Below are positions 1 through 5,470 of a stretch of 5,470 nt of DNA, one piece after another. The stretch is taken from assembly GCA_002413145.1 (NCBI GenBank), contig DHWK01000072.1, positions 3,473 through 8,942 on the forward strand. Direction: 5' to 3'. The position numbers and the translations under genes are program-made. The DNA is from a bacterium UBP12_UBA5184 (GTDB taxonomy: Bacteria > Vulcanimicrobiota > Vulcanimicrobiia > Vulcanimicrobiales > Vulcanimicrobiaceae). The stretch's first letter is position 1; every line of letters begins with the position of its first letter. The notes under the pieces are model-generated. The model did no database searches. It was not told where the DNA came from and saw only the letters and a program-made list of their open reading frames with translations.

Positions 1-862
1 CGCCCGCCAGGACGAGCATCCCTCCGAGCGTGGTTTGGAGCGTGAGCGCTTCGTGGAAGATCAGCGCCGCCAGGACGGCGGCGATCGGCGGCTCGAGCAG
101 CGTCGTCATCGCGACGGTGCTCGGCGCGAGATGGCGTAGCGCTGCGTTCATCCCGGTGTGACCGAGCGATTGAGAGACCAGCGCCATCGCGAGGATGCCG
201 CCCCAGGCTGGGAGGTTATCGAGCGCGGGCGGTGCTTGCTGCCTGACGACGGCGAGGACGATCAATGCCAAGGCGGCCCAGGCATACGAGCGTAGGATGA
301 TGGCGGGCGTCGAAATGCTCGCACCGCTCGGCGGCGCGATCCCGGCGTTGCGAACGATGACGAAATAGAGCGCGAGCGCGATTGCACCCGAAGTCGCTAA
401 CAGGTATCCGAGCGTCGTCGCACCGCCAATCGGCGCCGGCGCATACTGCTGTGCCCCGATCGTGAAGAGGCCGCCGAACGCGACGCAGCCTCCGAGCGCA
501 GTGGCCCTCGACAACGGCTTTCGCTCGACGAGGCACTCGTACGCTTTGGACCAGATCGGCGTCGTGCAGACCAAGAGCGTCGCGATCGCGACCGAGGTGT
601 AGAGCAGTGACGAGATCCAGGTCGCGAAGTGCGCGGCCAGGAGCAGGCCCGCGAGGGCCAGCAGTGCTTCGCGCCGCCGCCCGATGCGAACGCGCCGACG
701 CGTGAGCAAGACGAGCAGCGCCACCGGGAGCGTTGCTATCGACAAGCGCAGCGCCGAAACCGCGATCGGTCCCGCGCCGAGCAACGCATAGCGCGCGAAG
801 ATCGCTGCGGCCCCGATGGCAAGCTGCGCGCCGAACAGCTGCAGGTAGGGGGATATTCGCAC
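1..862 (-). CDS. EamA/DMT-superfamily membrane transporter (C-terminus cut by window edge)
   Basis: Probable ten-helix inner-membrane transporter of the drug/metabolite superfamily (EamA type), which usually exports small metabolites; the substrate cannot be told from sequence. Seen: 287 residues, almost wholly hydrophobic, with the family's two-repeat layout. Repeat one carries YTSVAIATLLVCTTPIW at residues 88-104. Repeat two carries LAPSTVAMTTLLEPPIAAV at 245-263, followed by the conserved Glu at 271 and a Gly-rich last helix. Family members are usually about 280-310 residues, so only a short tail is missing beyond base 1. Start: an in-frame TAA at 884-886 limits the choice, and the only good start after it is GTG at 860-862. 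No convincing Shine-Dalgarno precedes it, so initiation may be weak or leaderless. It is divergent from thiC. This frame must be read through to the left edge; the longer ATG-started frame over the same bases is Arg-rich and is a shadow. Family assignment is confident, substrate unknown. Confidence 0.88.
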   Translation of the reverse strand, partial: MRISPYLQLFGAQLAIGAAAIFARYALLGAGPIAVSALRLSIATLPVALLVLLTRRRVRIGRRREALLALAGLLLAAHFATWISSLLYTSVAIATLLVCTTPIWSKAYECLVERKPLSRATALGGCVAFGGLFTIGAQQYAPAPIGGATTLGYLLATSGAIALALYFVIVRNAGIAPPSGASISTPAIILRSYAWAALALIVLAVVRQQAPPALDNLPAWGGILAMALVSQSLGHTGMNAALRHLAPSTVAMTTLLEPPIAAVLAALIFHEALTLQTTLGGMLVLAG

Positions 863-949
863 GTGCGACGATTTCGCCGGCGCTTAGTCGTGCGCCCAGC
901 GGCGTTTGAAAGGTACCCGGCGGCGATGCAGCGGAGGGTACCGGGGCCA

Positions 950-1039
950 AGACACGGGAGCCGGAGAGACCGGCTGAGAGGGCGACCTGGTCGCCGACCG
1001 TCGAACCTGATCCGGGTGATGCCGGCGGAGGGAGTATCT
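950..1039 (+). ncRNA. TPP riboswitch (THI element) controlling thiC
   Basis: Cis-acting aptamer that binds thiamine pyrophosphate and shuts down thiC. Seen: the P3 hairpin GCCGG/CCGGC (960-964 with 970-974), followed at once by the conserved CTGAGA core. An extra hairpin GGCGAC/GTCGCC (981-995) sits at the optional P3a position. P2 pairs ACGG (954-957) with CCGT (998-1001). Then come the conserved GAACCTGATC (1003-1012), the P5 stem CCGG/CCGG closing the GTGATG loop (1012-1025), and the terminal GGCGGAGGGA. The canonical loop is TAAT-like, whereas here it is TGAT. P1 is short: AGAC(AC) at 950-955 against GTATCT at 1034-1039. The Shine-Dalgarno GGAGGGAG (1027-1034) is part of the conserved aptamer 3' end, and the thiC ATG follows directly. 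This points to translational control by occlusion of the ribosome-binding site rather than a terminator switch; that mechanism is inferred. Confidence 0.95.
1027..1034 (+). promoter_or_regulatory. thiC ribosome-binding site inside the riboswitch
   Basis: GGAGGGAG lies 5 bases before the ATG at 1040 (8 from the GGAGG core) and coincides with the conserved 3' GGAGGGA of the TPP aptamer. It fixes the thiC start at 1040. The upstream in-frame ATG at 1019-1021 lies in the P5 loop and has no ribosome-binding site. Confidence 0.85.
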
Positions 1040-2724
<1,685 letters not shown>

Positions 2725-2728
<4 letters not shown>

Positions 2729-2829
2729 GGGACTGGAAGCACGCTGGCCTCCGGGTGATTCCGGGCGACCGGCTCGACGGCAACACGCCGCAAACCGTCC
2801 GCTGGATCGACTCAATCCGCAAAGAGTAG
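2725..2829 (+). pseudogene. Possible remnant of a cupin-type gene (34-codon open frame)
   Basis: A short open frame begins at TTG 2725, overlapping the thiC stop, and ends at TAG 2827-2829. Its middle reads LRVIPGDRLDGNTPQT (residues 9-24), followed by ten residues and the stop. From memory, many small bacterial cupin proteins begin with a V-R-V-I-x-x-x-x-L-D segment and then a T-x-Q-T-P-G-M motif. Here the resemblance stops right after NTPQT, where PGM would be expected, and no metal-binding cupin barrel follows. The simplest reading is the decayed or deleted 5' end of a cupin gene that once lay between thiC and the transporter. It could instead be chance coding potential or a tiny real peptide. 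There is no clear Shine-Dalgarno. Low confidence. Confidence 0.3.
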
Positions 2830-2834
2830 CACGC

Positions 2835-3977
2835 TTGCGTTTGCCGCGCGAAGTTTTTCCGCTGTACGCGATCGTGTTCATCGATGTCATCGGGTTCACA
2901 TTTCTCATTCCCCTGCTGCCCGCGCTCGGTAGGCGCTTCAGCGGCTCGACTTTCGAAATGGGATTGCTGATTTCGACGACGGCGCTCTGCGCGACGCTGT
3001 CTTCGCCGGGTTGGGGATACCTGAGTGACCGCATCGGGCGCAAGCGGGTGCTGCTATCCTCACAGTGGTTTACCTTAGGAGGCTATTTGCTCATCGCGCT
3101 GGCGGGCAGCCTCCCGGTCCTATTCTTATCGCGCGTCATCGCCGGGCTCGGCGGAGGCAACCTCGGCGTCGCGCAATCATACATCGTCGACGTCGTCCAA
3201 TCGCGCGATCGCCAACGAGCCCTAGCTTGGGGGACGGCGGCTTTCGGCCTCGGCTTCGTCGTCGGACCGTTGCTGAGCGGGTTGCTGCTCAAGTTCGGTT
3301 TGAACGTGCCGTTCTGGTTCGCGACCGTGCTCGAAGCGATCAACATCCTCTTCACGTTTTTCGTCTTGCGCGAAGCACCGCGACAATCGCGCGGCGGCGC
3401 GCAACGGCGCAGCCTCTTCGAAGCCCTCTTGAACCGCAGCATGCTCAGCCTCATGGCGCGTCAGTTTCTGTACATCTTCGCGTTTACGTATTTTTTCACG
3501 CTGTTCGGGCTCTACCTCGACCGCGAGCTGCACGTCGACTCGACCGGCGCGAGTCTTTTCTTGGCGGCGGCGGGCGGCGTCGGCGCCGCGATGCTGATCT
3601 TGGGCGTCGACCGGCTGGCGAGGCGTTTCGGCGATCTCGGTCTCTCGCAGATCGCGTTCGCCAGCGCCTTCGCTGCCTATGCGTTGGTCGTATTCGTCAC
3701 GTCATTGCCGGTGTTCGCCGTGATGTTGGTTTTTTGGGCGGCAAGCGGTGCGGCGTTGCGACCCACGCTCACCAAGTTGATCGCGGAGGCGGCTCCGGCC
3801 GGCCGCCGCGGAGCGATCCTCGGGTTCGCCGACTCCTTGAGCAACGCATCGATGATCTTCGCGCCGGCCATCGGCAGCGCGATCATCGCGCTCAACCCGC
3901 GCTTTTCCGGGATCGTTCCCGCAGTCTGCGTCGCGGCGGGGTTCGTTCTTGGAGCCTCGAGGCCCAAGCAGCGCTAA
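2835..3977 (+). CDS. MFS transporter, TetA-like drug:H+ antiporter family
   Basis: Twelve-helix inner-membrane transporter of the major facilitator superfamily, DHA1/TetA-like branch, probably a proton-coupled exporter; substrate unknown. Seen: 380 residues. Helix 1 has the TetA-type pattern FIDVIGFTFLIPLLPAL (15-31) with a buried Asp17. The loop between helices 2 and 3 holds motif A, GYLSDRIGRKR (61-71). Arg100 starts helix 4, and the antiporter-type motif C region GLGFVVGP is at 138-145 in helix 5. A basic cytoplasmic loop (about 180-205) joins the two halves, and helices 7-12 fill 205-374. Length is normal (about 380-420) and nothing is broken. The start is the first TTG at 2835; a second TTG at 2841 is equally possible, and neither has a good Shine-Dalgarno (only a weak AGAG at 2823-2826). 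The gap after thiC is about 105 bases with no evident terminator, so read-through from the thiC transcript is possible. Tetracycline resistance should not be assumed. Confidence 0.92.
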   Translation: MRLPREVFPLYAIVFIDVIGFTFLIPLLPALGRRFSGSTFEMGLLISTTALCATLSSPGWGYLSDRIGRKRVLLSSQWFTLGGYLLIALAGSLPVLFLSRVIAGLGGGNLGVAQSYIVDVVQSRDRQRALAWGTAAFGLGFVVGPLLSGLLLKFGLNVPFWFATVLEAINILFTFFVLREAPRQSRGGAQRRSLFEALLNRSMLSLMARQFLYIFAFTYFFTLFGLYLDRELHVDSTGASLFLAAAGGVGAAMLILGVDRLARRFGDLGLSQIAFASAFAAYALVVFVTSLPVFAVMLVFWAASGAALRPTLTKLIAEAAPAGRRGAILGFADSLSNASMIFAPAIGSAIIALNPRFSGIVPAVCVAAGFVLGASRPKQR

Positions 3978-3984
3978 AGGGGGG

Positions 3985-4013
3985 TTTCCGTGCGGGGCAC
4001 CTGCGGGTATAAG
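3985..4013 (+). promoter_or_regulatory. Candidate sigma-70-type promoter for the secreted CARDB-like protein
   Basis: TATAAG at 4008-4013 is a good -10 match in an otherwise GC-rich gap. TTTCCG at 3985-3990 is a poor -35 (3 of 6), but the spacer is 17 bases. A small GTGC-GGG-GCAC inverted repeat (3990-4000) sits in the spacer. The next gene starts 29 bases after the -10. Confidence 0.35.
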
Positions 4014-4042
4014 CCTCCTACTCGACACGAAAGGATCCTCGT

Positions 4043-4462
4043 ATGCGCGCCATCTCAATGCTTTTCGCGTTGCTCGTTTTAAGCGCCACGCTCGCGCAGG
4101 CGGCCATCGCGTGCAACGGCGCCGATCCGGCGATCGGCACGGTATCGGTCAAGAACGTCAGCCACAACGGTGGGACGAACGTCTACCATCTCGGCGGGAC
4201 CGTGACGAACCGCGGCCGCGCACGTCAGCCCTCGAACGTATTGCAATTCGTGGATGTGTACATCAACGGCCAAAAGAGCGATGCGCGTGGGATCCCGCCG
4301 CTGCGTCCCGGACAGTCCTACACGTTCGGGTACGACTTCCAGCGTTCGAGCGACGCCGGGGACGGAACCTCGCGACTGCGTTTTCAGATCGAGATGCGCC
4401 AGCCGGCGGGAAGCGCCCAGAATTGCAACCCGAACAACGATACGTTCGCAATGCGCGTTTAG
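4043..4462 (+). CDS. Small secreted protein with CARDB-like beta-sandwich domain
   Basis: Function unknown; probably an exported envelope or extracellular protein. Seen: 139 residues. A clear Sec signal peptide (Met-Arg, hydrophobic 5-17, AQA-A) is likely cleaved near residues 20-21. The mature part carries LGGTVTNRGRARQPSNVLQ (50-68), VDVYINGQ (70-77), GIPPLRPGQSYTFGYDF (83-99) and NPNNDTFAMRV (129-139). The order of a 'tvtN.G' strand, a 'vdvyinG' strand, 'i.pL.pGqs.t..y' and a closing 'N..NDt' is typical of CARDB/Ig-like adhesion-type domains. Two cysteines, Cys24 and Cys128, lie near the two ends of the mature chain and could form a disulfide. Start: ATG 4043 has GAAAGGA at 4029-4035, 7 bases upstream, and gives the signal peptide. 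The stop is 4 bases from the stop of the convergent gene. The domain call rests on pattern memory and is moderate; export is confident. Confidence 0.8.
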   Translation: MRAISMLFALLVLSATLAQAAIACNGADPAIGTVSVKNVSHNGGTNVYHLGGTVTNRGRARQPSNVLQFVDVYINGQKSDARGIPPLRPGQSYTFGYDFQRSSDAGDGTSRLRFQIEMRQPAGSAQNCNPNNDTFAMRV

Positions 4463-4466
4463 TTCG

Positions 4467-5030
4467 CTATTGCACCTGGAGTGAGATGTGCGAGGTCGCC
4501 TTCGCGCCGACGGCGTTACGCGCTTCGATCGCGACTCGATACGTCCCGTGGAAGATCGGGGGCATCGCGGCCGGCAGTTCGAAGGCGGCCTCGAAGCGGC
4601 CGGGGCCGCGACGTTGCAGCGGGATCGCGAAGCCGGTGACGCTCGCGGTGACGGTGCTGACGTCGGAACTCGTGCGGACGTTCCAGACGATCGTGTCGCC
4701 TGCTCGCGCGATCGTCGGCGTTGCGGAGACGGAGTAAATAGCGGGCCCGAACCGAGCTACGAGCGGACGCGGGGCCGGCCGAACGGGCGTAACGGGGACA
4801 ACGGCCGTGACCAGCCTCGACGTCTTCACCGTTTCGCGGTGAGGCGGTTGGAACGTAGAGCGCTGACGAACCTGTGGCGAAGCGGGCCGATTCGTCGCGG
4901 CGCGTTGCGGAGGCGCCGGCGCTTGACGAGCACAGCCGAAGCCGGCAAGGCTCGCGATCAGGAGCCAGCCGATGGCCGAGGGGGCACCTAGTCCGGTTTG
5001 ACGCCTCACGCGGCGAGTCCATTCTTGCAT
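4467..5030 (-). CDS. Membrane-anchored or lipoprotein-like protein with C-terminal Ig-like domain
   Basis: Function unknown; likely an envelope protein facing the periplasm or outside. Seen: 187 residues. A basic N-terminus (WTRRVRRQ) leads to a hydrophobic stretch at 18-32 ending LAGFGC, with Cys33. This resembles a lipoprotein signal, but the residue three before Cys is Gly rather than Leu/Val/Ile, so the lipobox is non-canonical and an uncleaved anchor is possible. Residues 35-92 form a Pro/Arg/Gln-rich linker of low complexity. Residues 96-187 look like one beta-sandwich: SVSATPTIARAGDTIVWNV (100-118), GRFEAAFELP (144-153), GTYRVAIEARNA (162-173), HISLQVQ at the end. Start: ATG 5028-5030 is preferred over GTG 5043-5045 because GGAAGAGG lies just upstream of the ATG, inside the longer version. 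Divergent from the metallothionein, convergent with the CARDB-like gene. The region's other long frames are Arg-rich shadows. Confidence 0.75.
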   Translation of the reverse strand: MQEWTRRVRRQTGLGAPSAIGWLLIASLAGFGCARQAPAPPQRAATNRPASPQVRQRSTFQPPHRETVKTSRLVTAVVPVTPVRPAPRPLVARFGPAIYSVSATPTIARAGDTIVWNVRTSSDVSTVTASVTGFAIPLQRRGPGRFEAAFELPAAMPPIFHGTYRVAIEARNAVGAKATSHISLQVQ

Positions 5031-5113
5031 ACGGGCCTCTTCCACGGACCGTTGTGCGATGCTTCATTCGGCAGCCTGTTGTTCCGGGCGTTCATTTGGG
5101 TACACACCCGCAC

Positions 5114-5119
5114 GGAGGT
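5114..5119 (+). promoter_or_regulatory. Strong Shine-Dalgarno of the metallothionein gene
   Basis: GGAGGT lies 6 bases before the ATG at 5126. It is the best plus-strand ribosome-binding site in the right half of the window. It selects the short start over the longer frame reading in from 4874, which has no such site. Confidence 0.8.
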
Positions 5120-5125
5120 AATTCG

Positions 5126-5245
5126 ATGAAATGCAAAGGCTCGGACTGTAACTGCAAGGTTTCCAATGGCGAATATTGCAGCGATGACTGCAAGACCGCG
5201 AGCGGTCACGGCCACTGTCACTGCGGCCATGCGGAGTGCAGTTAG
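5126..5245 (+). CDS. Small bacterial metallothionein (39 residues)
   Basis: Cytosolic metal-binding protein, expected to chelate Zn(II), Cd(II) or Cu(I) through a thiolate/imidazole cluster. Seen: 39 residues with eight Cys (3, 8, 10, 18, 22, 31, 33, 38) and four His (28, 30, 32, 35). The order is C-x4-C-x-C, then GEYCSDDC at 15-22 (equivalent to the YYCSEAC zinc-finger part of cyanobacterial SmtA), a short linker, and GHGHCHCGHAEC at 27-38. This is the layout of prokaryotic metallothioneins (Metallothio_Pro type), but shorter than SmtA at about 56 residues. There are no aromatic residues apart from Tyr17, and no signal peptide. Start: ATG 5126 has an excellent GGAGGT 6 bases upstream; a longer in-frame frame from 4874 lies antisense to the minus-strand gene and is spurious. 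It lies 95 bases from the divergent lipoprotein-like gene. No SmtB/ArsR- or CsoR-type regulator is visible in the window. Confidence 0.87.
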   Translation: MKCKGSDCNCKVSNGEYCSDDCKTASGHGHCHCGHAECS

Positions 5246-5278
5246 CCGCTCGTTGCCCCCGCCCAAGATAGAATGAAT

Positions 5279-5309
5279 AAACCCGCCGCCGCAAATCGCG
5301 AGGCGGTTT
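5279..5309. terminator. Possible bidirectional terminator hairpin
   Basis: AAACC(C)GCC at 5279-5287 pairs with GGCGGTTT at 5302-5309, with one bulged C and a 14-base loop. On the plus strand the stem ends in only TTT, 34 bases after the metallothionein stop. On the minus strand the stem is followed by a T-rich run (TTTATTCATTC), about 20 bases past the stop of the right-edge gene. The position between two convergent stops fits a shared terminator. Stability was not computed. Confidence 0.45.
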
Positions 5310-5329
5310 CCGATTGGGGTCGCGATGCT

Positions 5330-5470
5330 CTACCGGACTTCGGACTGTCGCGAGGATTCGACGCCGTCGCAGAGTCCGGCGTTTAGGACGGCCGGCGCGG
5401 GCCCGACGCGCGCGAAGACGAGCGCGATACCTCGAGTTAGACCGAAAATACCGGTCGCTAGGAGCGTTCC
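5330..5470 (-). CDS. C-terminal fragment of a probable membrane protein (runs off right edge)
   Basis: An open frame without a start in the window: 46 codons from base 5470 down to TAG at 5330-5332. The translation begins GTLLATGIFGLTRGIALVF and continues through ARVGPAPAVLNAGLCDG to a short charged tail ending SEVR. The first twenty residues would suit a transmembrane helix with a Gly-rich face, and the tail looks like a normal C-terminus. Support for reality: hydrophobic second-codon pattern, third positions richer in G/C than the rest, and a hairpin with a T-rich tail just past the stop on this strand. No family can be named from so little. Open frames of this length are common by chance in GC-rich DNA, so confidence is limited. 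Confidence 0.42.
   Translation of the reverse strand, partial: GTLLATGIFGLTRGIALVFARVGPAPAVLNAGLCDGVESSRQSEVR

Noticed and set aside
216..950. Minus-strand 244-codon frame with an ATG start opposite the riboswitch leader
   Set aside because: Arg/Ala-rich low-complexity translation with no hydrophobic helices. The frame one step over encodes a clear EamA transporter.
629..1039. In-frame extension of thiC upstream to 629
   Set aside because: It would translate through the TPP riboswitch and antisense to the EamA gene. The product is Arg/Gln-rich with no ThiC similarity, and the ATG at 1040 has the proper ribosome-binding site.
2730..2834. Rho-independent terminator after thiC
   Set aside because: I searched for a GC stem followed by a T run and found none.
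3065..4012. Plus-strand 315-codon frame overlapping the MFS gene
   Set aside because: Arg-rich shadow in another frame of the transporter, with no membrane helices or motifs.
4874..5125. Upstream in-frame extension of the metallothionein
   Set aside because: It lies antisense to the lipoprotein-like gene, has no ribosome-binding site and reads as Arg/Ser-rich filler. The Cys pattern begins only after the ATG at 5126.
5273..5386. Plus-strand 37-codon frame starting ATG 5273
   Set aside because: It runs through the putative terminator hairpin and antisense to the right-edge frame, has no good Shine-Dalgarno and no recognisable sequence.

Overview
This window comes from a high-GC bacterial chromosome. 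No rRNA, tRNA, insertion sequence or CRISPR array is visible. The strong G/C bias at third codon positions and the GTG and TTG starts fit many high-GC phyla. The style of the small envelope proteins reminded me of Candidatus Eremiobacterota (WPS-2), but that is a weak impression and not a taxonomic call.

Layout from left to right. A minus-strand EamA/DMT-family membrane transporter (about 287 residues visible, its last few cut off by the left edge) is divergent from thiC. A thiamine pyrophosphate (TPP) riboswitch lies between them and runs right up to the thiC start codon. thiC encodes the radical-SAM HMP-phosphate synthase of thiamine biosynthesis and looks complete and intact. About 105 bases follow that contain only a 34-codon open frame resembling the beginning of a cupin-type protein (possible gene remnant). 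Next is a complete TetA-like major facilitator (MFS) transporter on the plus strand.

The right third holds short genes. A secreted 139-residue protein with a CARDB-like beta-sandwich (plus) converges, with a 4-base gap, on a membrane-anchored or lipoprotein-like 187-residue protein with a C-terminal Ig-like domain (minus). Divergent from the latter is a 39-residue Cys/His-rich bacterial metallothionein with a strong Shine-Dalgarno. The window closes with a hairpin that could terminate in both directions and the last 46 codons of a probable minus-strand membrane protein running off the right edge.

How they work together: only thiC and its riboswitch form a demonstrable functional unit, namely feedback control of pyrimidine synthesis by TPP. 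The two transporters next to thiC could be incidental neighbours. The metallothionein is probably an independent metal-buffering gene. I do not see a multi-gene novel system. The most interesting items are the compact His-rich metallothionein, the riboswitch with its ribosome-binding site inside the aptamer, and the cupin-like remnant.
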